In this document: positions 43,607-55,229 of the stretch, in pieces
How positions within the stretch are numbered: the stretch's first letter is position 1
Layout: each line of letters begins with the position of its first letter
Origin: Haematobia irritans
Lineage: Eukaryota > Arthropoda > Insecta > Diptera > Muscidae
NCBI RefSeq assembly: GCF_050003625.1
Contig: NC_134397.1
Coordinates: 197,181,063 to 197,245,062, forward strand
Reading direction: 5' to 3'
DNA: 64,000 nt
Translations under genes and position numbers: made by a program
Notes under the pieces: model-generated
Database searches by the model: none
Told to the model about the DNA's origin: nothing
What the model saw: the letters and a program-made list of their open reading frames with translations, nothing else

Positions 43607-45479
43607 TATTTCAAATTAATATGCATGCGATTATAGACGGTTAAGAGATACTCGTATATATAGTATGTAAGGGTAGTTAGTATAGCAATTTGAAAGTCTT
43701 AACTATACTCGTTAAGATTACTACCATTTGTTAAAGTGTGCCATTTATGGTTGTATTTTATTGAGGAAATATTTTTTAATATGGTATAGTGTAATTCCCT
43801 TTTTGGAATGGTGTAAATGTTTGATTTTAGAATGATTAATTTGGACATTAAATTTGGAAAATGTAGTGTATACATTGAAAACAAAAAAATATTGTCGTAA
43901 GGCCAAAGATTTCAGTTGCATAGAAAACGATATAATGCGGTTTTCCTTGTCCAAAAGTCGATAAACTTTTTAATGGTGTCGTTTTGCCCATATAGTAAAT
44001 TGATTCAATTTAAAAATAGGTATCTTGACATGAAAAAAAATTCTTTTGACTAAGGTCAACTTGGCTTTAATAATTCTGATTTTATACCCTCCACCATAGG
44101 ATGGGGGTATATTAACTTTGTCATTCCGTTTGTAACACATCGAAATATTGTTCTAAGACCCCATAAAGTATATATATTCTGGATCGTGGTGAAATTCTGA
44201 GTCGATCTGAACATGTCCGTCCGTCCGTCCGTCTGTTGAAATCACGCTAACTTCCGAACGAAACAAGCTATCGACTTGAAACTTGGCACAAGTAGTTGTT
44301 ATTGATGTAGGTCGGATGGTATTGTAAATGGGCCATATCGGTCCACTTTTACGTATAGCCCCCATATAAACGGACCCCCAAATTTGACTTGCGAGGCCTC
44401 TAAGAGAAGCAAATTTCATCCGATCTGGCTGAAATTTGGTACATGGTGTTAATATATGGTCTCTAACAACCATGCAAAAATTGGTCCACATCGGTCCATA
44501 ATTATATATGGTCCCCATATAAACCGATCCCCCGATTTGGCTTGCGAGGCCTCTAAAAGAAGCAAATTTCATCCGATCCGGTTGAAATTTGGTACATGGA
44601 GTTAGTATATGGTCTCTAACAACCATGCAAAAATTGGTGCCCATCGGTTCATAATTATATATAGCCCCCATATAAACCGATCCCCAGATTTGGCTTGCGG
44701 AGCCTCTAAGAGAAGCAAATTTCATCCGATCCAGCTGAAATTTGATACATGGTGTTAGTATATGGTCTCTGACAACCATGCAAAAATTGGTCTACATCGG
44801 TCCATAATTATATATAGCCCCCATATAAACCGATCCACAGATTTGTCTTGCGGAGCCTCTAAGAGAAGCAAATTTCATCCGATCCGGCTGAAATTTGCTT
44901 CTCTTAGAGGTGTTAGTATATGATATCTAATAACCATACAGGAATTGGTCCATATCGGTCCATAATTATATATAGCCCTCATATAAACCAACGCACAGAG
45001 TTGGCTTGCAGAGCTTCTTGGAGGAGCAAAATTTCATCCGATCCGGCGAGTGCAAATTTCATCCGATTCGGTTGAAAATTGGTACGTGGTGTTAGTATAT
45101 GATCTCTAACAACCATACAGGAATTGGTCCATGTCGGTCCATAATTATATGTAGCCCCCATATAAACCGATCCCCAGATTTGACCTCCGGAGCCCCTTGG
45201 AAGAGCAAAATTCACCCGATCCGGTTGAAATTTGGTACGTGGTGTTAGTATATGGTCTCCAACAACCATGCAAAAATTGGTCCATACCGGTCTTAATTAT
45301 ATATAACCCCAATTTAAACCGATCCCCAGATTTGACCTCTAGAGCTCTTGGAGGAGCAAAATTCATCCGATTCGGTTGAAATTTGTTACATTGGGATAGT
45401 ACATGGCCTCTAACAACTATACCAAAATTGGTCCGTATCGGTCTATAGTTATATATAGCCGATCCCCAAAAATTATCTA

Positions 45480-45775
45480 CCAAAATTTTATTTCTATGGA
45501 AAATTTTGTCAAAATTTTATTATTATAGAAAATTTTGTCAACATTTTATAACTATACAAAATTTTGTCAACATTTTATTTCTATAGAAAATGTTGTCAAA
45601 ATTTTATTTCTATAGAAAATTTTGTCAAAATTTTATTTCGGTAGATAATTTTGTCAAAATTTTATTTCTATAGAAAAATTTGTCAAAATTTTATTGCTAT
45701 AGAAAGTTTTATCAAAATTTTATTTCTATAGAAAATTTTGTCAAAATTTTATTTCTATTAGAAATGTTGTCAAAC
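45480..45775 (-). repeat. 29-bp tandem array in family A
   Basis: About ten units between the 152-bp array and the A 5' body, as also at 32570-32940 and 51600-51845. An array in this position seems to be a regular option of long family A elements. Confidence 0.85.
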
Positions 45776-46995
45776 TGAATTATATACGTATTTAATCGGC
45801 CTTTTTTTGTTTAATATATACCCCGTATGGACTAACTTACAATTGAGAAGACGATGTTAAGAAGTTTTAAGATACCTTGCCATACACAGAAAAAAAGGTG
45901 TCTCGTAAATTTAAGAAGATTTTTACAATAATTTATTACAAGAATTTTCCAGAATTTTAGTTCATTTTTCGTATCTTCAACGAAAATTAACTACTCGAAA
46001 GGAAATTTTACAAATTCTAAGTAGCAATCGTTTAGTTCATGGCCTACAAAATACGATGGAAATTTCCTTAAAAAATTTCTTAACTGGTAGTTAAAAATTC
46101 TTTTGTCATGCTATAAAACTACTTGTGAAATGTAAAGTATTTTCTAAATAATAAGTGAAATTTACTATAAGATTTTTTTGTATGAGAAAATATTTTTTTA
46201 CGAAAAATGAACTTGAAAGTGGATAGCAATTTCGTACTGACAATTCCTATAGTTAATAATTGTAAAAAATTACCCAATGAAATATTTTTAGTTCACATGA
46301 AATTAAATTTATAGACATTTTCGTCAAAAATGGTAGATAACATTTCATGAAGATTTTGCAAATTTTAAATTAAACGTTTCATCGTTCATAAACTGGTGTG
46401 CCTTTACGAATATTATTTTTAGAGTAAATTGTCATAAGATGCGATGAAGTAATGCATAGTACAGAGATCTTTATCGGCATAGTGGAATGTCATTAATGTA
46501 AAGATGATGTTACTTGAGTTTCGTTTGAGTGAGAGTAATGCATTAATGAGAAATGGTAGCGAGAGCTGGTATGTTATGTATACATGAGCGTGAGGTTGTT
46601 TTTATTTTTGTTCATTTAGTGGTTTGTGTGTATGTTTCTTATACGCGGATGGTTTATTTGGCTGGATGAGGTGTTGTTTTCAATAAAGGCACATGTGTTT
46701 TTGTTGTTGTAGGAATGTTTTGGCTTTGCTTGGTTTTGTTTGGCATGCTTCAGTTGTATAGTTGGCGTTGGCGTGGGTTGTTGCATCTTTTAAGCAGGTA
46801 TGCAACAAGGCAATATAAAGGCATGGAATACTTTGGATTTTTGGTGTTTGTTTATTAAACCTTTTAAATGAAAGTTATTAATATATTATCGGTAGTTTAG
46901 AAAAAAGTTATTAAGAATATTTAGGAAAATATGTTGAAATTGAAAGTGTATTGAAATTTTTATTATTCAATGTAAAAATTTATATTCAATTCCAG

Positions 46996-49120
46996 ATGAA
47001 TTTGGAAATTTTTTGTTATATCTCAGCGTATAGTTTAGTCATAAATTGGTAAGTATTTTTTTAATATGGCTTTCTTTTAAAAATAATATTTTTTATGTAT
47101 ATTATTATTAATTAATTTTATGGATACCAGTTTAATATTTTTCTTTATTGTAAAAGCAATATTTAATTTCAGAGCAACTCCAGATTGATTCGAACAAATT
47201 TAAAAAATAGAGAATTGGCAAGTTTTCTTTTACAAATTGGCTTTCTTTCAACTAGAATATTTACCTTTTTACCATCAAAATTACAGGTTTTAATACCTTA
47301 TTTTAGTATTTCTTTAATCAAATTTTTTGGAAACGAATGTAATATTTTTAATGTAAACAACAAATATTTAATTTCAGAATAACCCCTTAAAAATTTGGAA
47401 ACATTTTTAGTACTCCTTTGCTTGTAATTTAATAGTGAATTGGTAAGGATTCTTTAACTTTCTTTTAACCCTGGACAGCCATCCTTAGTTTTTGTACATT
47501 AACGTCATCCTTCGTCATTTTGACTAAGGCTCATTTCAAGACGCTATAATTTTCATCGTGAGCGAAACTTGAATTTATTTTCTTACTCAATTTGGTTTTA
47601 ATTAGTATAAAACAAAAATTCATAAAACGGTCGAATTAGTATAACTTAAATTTACCATTTCTCAATAGACTAAAATGCATTTTAAATCGAAAATTAAATT
47701 ACGTGTCGTCATTTTAACGAATGATGACTGTCTAGGGTAGGGTTGCCAGATGATGGTTGCCGAAATCCGGGACATTGCGCCGTACATTCCGGGATTTGTC
47801 GGGACAAGCAAAAACAGTCATATTTTTCGATATTAGTTCCCCATATTTTATAACTTGGTAAATTTGCATAAACGCCATGGCGTAGTCGTAATTATCAGCA
47901 AGCTTTGAAATTCCTAAATATATTGGAGCCTCTGAAACTTTCTCCCAAGATGGCTGCGACGATTTTATATAAAACGTAAATAATTTTGGGAATATTTTTT
48001 TAAACGGAAACCTAAACTCATATTTACTGGCATATTACTTTCGGGTTTGACAAACAAACTTAAGCTCTGAGGTGACAATCGCTGCTTCTTTTGTAGTGGC
48101 TTTCGACTGGACTGGGAATTTGGATATCGGCATGGACATGGTTTTAGGTATATTTCGTATCCGAATTGGGGATTGTTATAGTGTCACTAAAGGGTCTATG
48201 GTAATCATAGGATAAAATCGAACTTTGAAATGATGGCAGGAAGCACAAACTTGATTTATAATTTGTTAAAATGCATTTTGCAGAAAAACGTGAATTGGAT
48301 ATTTTCGTATATTTTTTTTTACATTTACTACTCAAGTGACAGCTGATGATTCGCAAGACAGTGATTTGATTTTTTTCTCAAAGTGGTGAGATTAAATGAA
48401 ATGGTACAAAATCGGACAAACAAATGTACATTTAAAATGTATGAAAATCCAAAACCAAAAATATTTTTGAAAGCGATTTAATTTTAAATCGTTTTCATTT
48501 TTAAGAAATGTAAAAAAATAAAACATATGCCTTGAGTAATTGAAATTCCGGGATATTTGGTAAATTTTGTGAAAGATCCGGGACACTTCCTAGAGACGAA
48601 ATTCCGGGACAATCCAGGCGAATCCAGGCCATCTGGCAAGCCTAGTCTAGGGTTAACCAGAATATTTGTTTTTTTTTATGCATATTATTAGTTTTTTCAT
48701 TTGAAACCTATTTAATAATTTTATTTAATGTAAAAAATAAATATTTAATTTCAGAGTAATCCAAGTAAATTTGGACAACATTTTTTATTTCCCCTAAGCG
48801 TACAATTTAATAGAGAATTGGTAAGTTTTACATTAAAACTTTGGCTGTCTTTCAACTAGAATATTTATTTTATTATATCCTTCACATCGATAACAACACA
48901 GTTTTATGAGTTTATATAGAATACTTCATTATTTCTCTAATTGTTTCAGGTACAAATTTTATGAGATACGTTTTCCAAAGAAAAGTTGAATTACATACAC
49001 CATTTGATAAAATGTGCCCAAATATGGTAAGTTACAAGCTAAAATGATGAATTAAAAAATTATATTTCATTACATGGTGTTAATTTTTTTTTTCCAGCAA
49101 GATATGTGAAAAAATTACCT
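46996..49120 (+). other. Series of exon-like modules with splice-site consensus
   Basis: Blocks bounded by (T)TTCAG and GTAAG: 46996-47048, 47173-47217 (GC donor, gcaagt), 47378-47442, 48755-48820, 48950-49026, and from 49098. The first four are alignable: 'aatatttaatttcag' before, a core with 'aaatttgga', and 'aatag-gaattg' before the donor. So they look like tandem duplicates of one exon with its intron edges. Module 5 joined to 6 has a short open frame, MRYVFQRKVELHTPFDKMCP...stop; the others contain stops in most frames. A non-coding transcript or a decayed gene is possible. Confidence 0.4.
47738..48644. mobile_element. hAT-like non-autonomous element, 8-bp TSD
   Basis: 907 bp, flanked by a perfect 8-bp duplication GTCTAGGG (47730-47737, 48645-48652). 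Tips TAGGGTTGCCAGATG and inverted TAGGCTTGCCAGATG differ at one base. 'ccgggac' and 'ccggga' occur several times near both ends. The 8-bp duplication and tips of this kind indicate hAT. No transposase. It lies between modules 3 and 4 of the exon-like series. Confidence 0.88.
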
Positions 49121-50117
49121 ACGATGAATAAAAAAAGGATAAGTCAAAATGTCCATACAGCGAGTTCAAATGAACTACTCTCTGTTCCACGTGGTCATAA
49201 TTTTTATTCACAAAAAAACTTTCATCATAAGTTTTTATAATAAAGTACTTTTGCTTAAAGAAAGTTTAATTTTAATGTATGAAAATTTTCATAATAGTAA
49301 AACGGTTTGTTGTTCCTTTAATTATTTAATTCCTCTATACTGTGGAATGATTGATTTAAAAATAGTTTAGTCGTCGACATTTTAAAGAGACTGTTAACCA
49401 AAAAATAAACAAGTAAACCAAAATAATAAAACTTGGTAGGGGTATATAAATCTTATGGTGTTGTAAAAATGAACTAAAATACAATGTTATAGATGAACTA
49501 AAATTTAAGAGAATTATAAACTAGACAAGTTGAAAAAAATCTTAAGGGATAAATCATGGTCAATATTACTACAGTTTAGTTCATTTTGCAACGGAAAAGG
49601 GTTCACTGTTTTTTCAGTGTAAGCAAGTGTTACCGAACCCAATTACTTCGATTGTGGATGACAGTCTTTAGTACAAGTTTCTATGCAATCCATGGTGGAG
49701 GGTACATAAAATTCGTCCTGGCCGAACTTACGGCCGTATATATTTGTTTTAATTAATGAGCTCGTCTTTAAGTTTGTCGACTTTTTGTATCTTTACTACA
49801 AAGCAACAAACCTTCAAGGAGATGTTTTTTAGTTCTTTATTTTAAGGATTTTCCAACTAAAACATAGCATAATTACTACTTGTAGTCGAGTCTGAGTTTG
49901 GAAATTTAATTTGTCGTTGACACGATAGGAAAGGATTTAAATGGAAAGTCTTAATAAGCAAATAAATTAAAATTTGTTTCCTAGAACCAGGTACGCAAAA
50001 CTCAAATTTCAAAGATAATTGTGTTTTAACGGTATCCTTACTTAAATTCTCCCCTTCTTTGGCTCGGAATCTATACCAAAATCTTTAATATAAAGACAAA
50101 TCTTTTTTTTTTCAGTG

Positions 50118-50660
50118 TAATATAAGACCCTATGATGATAAAAATAGGGACATATTACCAATGACTCAATGAGACAGTTTTCTAACCCCTTCTGAACAGT
50201 TTATTTCCTTGATGTCTAGGCTTCCATGGCAGCCACAATCTGTCCATACACTTTAACAAAGTTTATTTGGATTCAAAGATTTTGATCTTCCCTTAAGGAT
50301 TTTGGTATTGATTCCGAAAAGATTATAATATTTATTTAAATTTAAATTTCATTATTTTAAAGAAATTTGTCTTTAATATTTTGTAAATTTCGCTTCTTAA
50401 AATGTAGGTTGTGTGATCTTTAATTTCACGTAAATATTTTTTCAGTGTACGAGTGACTTGTTTAAGTTTAAAAAGAAAAAGAGTACACACAGGATTTAAT
50501 CAGGAGAAAACGGTGTATGGTGCAGGAGTTCGTACCTCATTTTCCTCAAATTCGACCATAGCAAGGCGGTAGGTGTTAACCGGTGCATAATATATAATCG
50601 GACTAAACCTATGGCCTCTGTGGTGATATGAGTGTAAATCGGATGAAAGATGGAAGATGG
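50118..50660. repeat. Spacer of the inverted duplication: MITE M2 and a family C scrap
   Basis: 50270-50452 is MITE M2 in minus orientation ('tttgtaaatttcgcttctta', end ttttttcagtg). 50590-50660 carries 'aacctatggcctctgtggtg' and 'gtgtaaatcggatgaaag', like family C. The rest is unassigned. Confidence 0.5.
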
Positions 50661-51136
50661 TATGGAAATTTAGTCAAAATTTCATTTCTATACAAAATTT
50701 TTCCAAAATTTTATTTCTATAGAAAATTTTGTCAACATTTTATTTCTATAGAAAATTTTGACAAAATTTTATTTCTATAGAAAAATTTGTCAAAATTTTA
50801 TTTCTGTAAAAAATTTTGTCAAAATTTTATTTCTATAGAAAATTTTACCAAAATTTTATATCTATGGAAAATTTTTTCAAAAATTTATTTCTATAGAAAA
50901 TGTTGTCAAAATTCCCTATAGACATAAAATTTTAACAAAAGTTTCTATGGAAATAACATTTCGACAAAATTTTCTATAGAAATAAATTTTTGAAAAAATT
51001 TTCCAAAGATATAAAATTTTGGTAAAATTTTCTATAGAAATAAAATTTTGACAAAATTTTTTATAGAAATACAATTTAGACAAAATTTTCTATAGAAATA
51101 GAATTTTGACAAAATTTTCTATAGAAATAAAATTTA
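50661..51136. repeat. 29-bp arrays in opposite orientation, back to back
   Basis: 50661-50912 has units in the tttctatagaaaattttgtc orientation. At about 50915 (tgtcaaaattccctatagac) the orientation flips, and 50920-51136 runs as ctatagaaataaaattttga. This is the only reversal of polarity within a single array in the window and lies close to the symmetry centre of the inverted duplication. Confidence 0.8.
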
Positions 51137-51367
51137 GATTCCGAGCCAAAGAAGGGGAGAATTTAAGTAAGGATACCGTTAAAACACAATTCTCTTTGAA
51201 ATTTAAGTTTTGCGTACTTGTTTCGACTACAAGTAGCAATTATGCTATATTTTAGTTAGAAAAATCTTTAAAATAAAGAACTAAAAAACATCTCCTTGAA
51301 GGTTTGTTGCTTTGTAGTAAAGATACAAAAAGTCGACAAACTTAAAGACGACCTCATTAATTAAAAC

Positions 51368-52287
51368 AAATATATACGGCCGTAAGTTCGGCCAGGACGA
51401 ATTTTATGTACCCTCCACCATGGATTGCATAGAAACTTGTACTAAAGACTGTCATCCATAATCGAAGTAATTGGGTTGCGGTAACACTTTCTTATGGAAA
51501 GGTATCTTAAAACTTCTTAACACCGTCTTCTCAATTGTAAGTTAGTCCATAGGGGGTATATATTAAACAAAAAGAGGCCGATTAAATACGTATATAATTC
51601 AGTTTGACAAAATTTTTAATAGAAATAAAATTTTGACAAAATTTTTAATAGAAATAAAATTTTGACAAAATTTTTAATAGAAATAAAATTTTGATAAAAC
51701 TATCTATAGCAATAAAATTTTGACAAATTTTTCTATAGAAATAAAATTTTGACAAAATTTTCTACAGAAATAAAATGTTGACAAAATTTTCTATAGAAAT
51801 AAAATTTTGACAAAATTTTCTATAGAAATAAAATTTTGGTAGATTATTTTTGGGGATCGGCTATATATAACTATAGACCGATACGGACCAATTTTGGCAT
51901 GGTTGTTAGCGGCCATGTACTAGCCCAATGTACCAAATTTCAACCGGATTGGATGAATTTTGCTCCTCCAAGAGGCTCCGCAAGCCAAATCTGAGCATCG
52001 GTTTATATGGGGGCTACACATAAAAGTGGTCCGATATGGCCCATTTTCAATACCACCCGACCTATGTCAATAACTACTTGTGCCAAGTTTCACATCGATA
52101 GCTTGTATCGTTCGGAAGTTGGCATGATTTCAGCAGACGGACGGACGGACATGCTTAGATCGACTCAGAATTTCACCACGACCCAGAATATATATACTTT
52201 ATGGGGTCCAAGAGCAATATTTCGATGTGCTACAAACGGAATGACAAAGTTAATATAACCCCCATCCTATGGTGGAGGGTATAAAAA
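51368..52287 (+). mobile_element. Family A composite (right arm)
   Basis: tatatacggccgtaagttcg, hairpin TTCGGCCAGGACGAA (one mismatch), CCCTCCACCATGGATTGC, 5' body with the empty site of the 3.7-kb element, 29-bp array 51600-51845, only about one 152-bp unit, acggacggacgg at 52137-52150, TA-rich tract, end CCTATGGTGGAGGGTATAA. It differs from the left-arm copy mainly in unit number. Confidence 0.78.
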
Positions 52288-52572
52288 AAACAGAATTATT
52301 AAAGCCAAGTTGACCTTAGTCAGAAGATTTTTTTTCATGTCAAGATACCCATTTTTAAATTGAATCAATTTACTATATGGGCAAAACAACACCATTAAAA
52401 TGTATATCGACTTTTGGACAAGGAAAAACCGTAATATATCGTTTTCTAATGAACTGAAATCTTTGGCCTTACGACAATATTTTTTTGTTTTCAATGTATA
52501 CACTACATTTTCCAAATTTAATGTCCAAATTAATCATTCTAAAATCCAACATTTACACCATTCAACAGAACA

Positions 52573-53796
52573 TTTTTGTTTTGTTTTTTTTTTTTAATTT
52601 ACACATTTATATTTGTACTATATTAAATTTTTTTAAATGAAACTTCGAAATGTGTGTTATTAAAGATTTATAGTCAGTAACAGTGCTTGATATAAACGAA
52701 ATTGACTGATTTTTGGATAAAATATTATTTTTTATTGCAAAAATAACAATTTTTTAATAAAAAACTGTTTTTGTACAAAACTTTAAAATTTGGAAGGAAT
52801 TCAAAAACTAACAAAAGAAGAATGTGGAGTCGAGTATAAACATTTATACATAATTTTATAATATAAACATAAATTTATTTAGGAGTGAACATTTTTTTAC
52901 TAGCATTTAACACCATTGCTCTAAAATTCCTTTTATTTTTCTTTAATAATTAATTTTAAAGAAAATAAACTTTTTAAATTGTTTTAGCTGTAAAACTCGA
53001 ACTTAATGCCAGCTTTTATATTTGATGGTGTCCGTCAACTCCTCGTGGACTACTTTTTAATAAAGAGGAACTAAAGTTTGTTTCTTTACATTTTACTGTG
53101 TAATTTTTCACTATTTCATTTTCATTTTACTGTCCCAACTCTAAAAAGAGTATAGTGCCCTTTCGTTATTTTTATGAAGACCCCTGATTTATTTTAACGA
53201 AAAATTGTGCCCATAATGCCAAAATGATAAACAAAACACATGTTCACACATGCATAAAATGCTGCTCTCAAGGCGAAAACATATGCAGTTTGTTTTTCAA
53301 ATGTCTATTCTCTTGGTTCCGAATGTCTATTCTCTTTATTCAAATTAAATAATATTTAGACTTAAGCATATCAAATTTTTGGCCTTATCATAAAACAGTT
53401 TTCCGAAACAACATACAAGCGGTTTCACAGAAATTGTTCTTTTTTCATTCTCTCGCTTTGTTCTGTTGATATCTTTCGTCAACCCTCCCGGTTTCCATCT
53501 CTATTTCTTTCTCTATACTCTCTTTTTGTCGCTCTCTGAATAAAATATCACAACATATATATGTTTACTCGAAATTTGTTAATTTATATATGTTTACATT
53601 CACACATATTATTTTTATGAAACATTCATGCCCCAAACATAATATATTCTAACATATTAACATAGATGTCCCAAACATTTAGTGTTAGTTTAGGAACATT
53701 ACATGTTCGCACTTAAATATATTGTGGTTTAAAATCGTGCCCGAAACACATTTTGTTTATATCGGAACATATGAAAAACATATTTTTCTAACAGTG
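52573..53796 (-). mobile_element. Element E, inverted partial copy
   Basis: Inverted match to 25779-26985, from the T-rich run near 52575 to the tip acatatttttctaacagtg-TA at 53796. The tRNA-like half of E is missing. Within this span it follows the 25779 copy closely ('gatggtgtccgtcaactcct', 'gctctcaaggcgaaaacata'), with some indels. Confidence 0.8.
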
Positions 53797-53935
53797 TAGT
53801 TAAGATTACTACACTGTTAGAAAAATATGAGTATAGTTAAGACTTTTAAATTGCTATACTAACTACCCTTACATATTATATATACGAGTATCTATTAACC
53901 GTCTATAATCGCATGCATATTAATTTGAAAAAAAA
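53797..53935. repeat. Duplication edge with a second E tip
   Basis: 'gttaagattac' is followed by 'tacactgttagaaaaatatg', a second E tip facing the first. The left arm has 'gttaagattac' in the opposite sense, so an 11-bp segment between two E tips has flipped. Confidence 0.6.
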
Positions 53936-54395
53936 ATTATTTCTATAGAAAATTTTGTCAAAATTTTATTTCTATAGAAAATTTTGTCAAAATTATATTT
54001 CTATAGAAAATTTTGTCAAAATTTTATTTCTATAGAAATTTTTGTCAAAATATTATTTCTATAAAAAATTTTGTCAAAATTTTATTTCTATAGAAAATTT
54101 TACCAAAATGTTATATCTATGGAAAATTTTTTCGAAAATTTATTTCTATAGAAAATTTTGTCAAAATTTTATTTCCATAGAAACTTTTATTAAAATTTTA
54201 TGTCTATAGGGAATTTTGTCAAAATTTTGTTTATACATAAAAGATTGCCAAAATTTTATTTATATAGAAAATTCAAGTACCTCTTAGTTGCAGAGGAACG
54301 TTTTGTAGATTGTACAAAAACATCAAGAATTCTACCAATCTACCAAACCGTAAAAAATCTACCATTTTTGGTATAATTCTACCAACAGTGGCAAC
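53936..54395 (-). repeat. 29-bp tandem array with terminal flank
   Basis: About eleven units to 54275, then the flank 'aagtacctcttagttgcag', 'catcaagaattctaccaatc' and 'caacagtggcaaccgtg'. The final AGTGGCAACCGTG is the inverse of CACG(G/A)TTGCCACT at 56088-56100, making it a candidate terminal inverted repeat of the array-bearing element. Confidence 0.75.
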
Positions 54396-55229
54396 CGTGA
54401 TAAGGATACAATAGGAAGAATGGGTTATAGCACACTTAGGCTTAGTGTAAGTCATCCAACATCAATCAAGGAAATATGCGCCCTCTTTTCAACCTAAATT
54501 AGTCGAAGCTAATTATTTTTTTATATTTTCTCCCATCCCATAGAGGAAACCCTTTCATGCAAAATCTTTCGCAAATTACATTTAAGGTGTTCTTTTGTTC
54601 CTAATTTTCGTCATATGAAGGCGTTGCCCATTGTAATCGAAAATGCTGCAGACTTAATTACCCCACATTGAAAATATTTTACCATTTAACCGTATAAAAA
54701 CCTATTAAATAATTGCCCATTTAATGCAAGTGCTGTCGATGGTCCATTTTTATAAAATTTCCAGCGATTCAAAATTACCGGCCGCTTATCGGAATCAGTA
54801 AAATAAAAACAGAGTCCAACTTGAATTTAACGATTTTTATGTACAAATTGTTCCAATTAATTGGAAAATACATAAAAGAGATCAAAAAAAAAAATTGCCA
54901 AAAAAAACCCCGACCAATTGCAAAGCATTTACTTTGCACTCCAATGAATTTTGATTCCATTACAAAAGCCTGTTGGCCACTTTTGTGCAATGTGATGAAA
55001 TTTACACGACAATTACATTCAATAGATTTCTGGACTTCTTTTACTTCGCTGGCATATTACACAGACACACACACACAAAAGAAAAGAATTTTCTTGCATT
55101 TTCAATTGTTTTTAATATGATTGGTATTTTAATGGAATTCTTTTAAGCAGTGCACAATGGGACGAAATCAGAAATCGAAATACAGTAAAAAAAATATCAT
55201 CGTATACGTTGCGAAAGTGAACAAAGCAC
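54396..55229. other. Region without a recognised gene
   Basis: Low-copy looking sequence. A 99-codon frame at 54821-55120 has no recognisable domain. Nothing else supported. Confidence 0.35.

Larger units (their letters stand above)
45885..49619. mobile_element. 3.7-kb TA-flanked element with exon-like modules
   Basis: Tips CACAGAAAAAAAGGTG and, inverted, CACTGAAAAAACAGTG, flanked by TA (45883-45884, 49620-49621). The other arm of the inverted duplication has the uninterrupted site (about 51480-51505, TTATGG / CCATAA), so boundaries are secure. The tips resemble MITE M. No transposase or other known protein is visible. It holds splice-like modules (46996-49100) and a nested hAT-like element. 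Function unknown; possibly a large non-autonomous TA element that captured host sequence. Confidence 0.75.
44081..49749 (-). mobile_element. Family A composite inserted in MITE M (left arm)
   Basis: Minus orientation: end tttataccctccaccatagg, gtccgtccgtccgtctg at 44217-44235, eight or nine units of about 152 bp to about 45470, 29-bp array 45480-45775, 5' body, and the terminal hairpin region ending acggccgtatatatttg. The 5' body is interrupted at TA by 45885-49619. Confidence 0.78.
43607..50071 (+). repeat. Large inverted duplication, left arm
   Basis: From 'caaattaatatgcatgcg' to 'tctttggctcggaatc' this arm is repeated in inverted order at 51137-53935. Shared items in order: 43612-43720 (unassigned), 43800-43877, MITE M left part, family A element in the same position inside M, 29-bp array, A 5' body, MITE M right part. 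This arm alone has a 3735-bp insertion (45885-49619) and a longer A unit array. Confidence 0.8.
43877..50117. mobile_element. MITE M split by a family A element
   Basis: 43877-44080 matches the left third of the intact M (9960-10190), with the tip decayed. 49750-50117 matches its right part, ending ttttttttttcagtg-TA. The A element lies between 'taataattctga' and 'aattaatgagctcgtct'. Confidence 0.75.
51137..53935 (-). repeat. Large inverted duplication, right arm
   Basis: Inverted counterpart of 43607-50071: MITE M right part (51137-51365), family A element (51368-52287), MITE M left part (52290-52500), then 52500-52572 and 53797-53935. It lacks the 3735-bp insertion but has an element E piece (52573-53796) not found in the left arm. 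Confidence 0.8.

Noticed and set aside
45885..49619. LTR retrotransposon or endogenous retrovirus
   Set aside because: No long direct terminal repeats, no primer-binding site, no gag, protease, reverse transcriptase or integrase motif was found.
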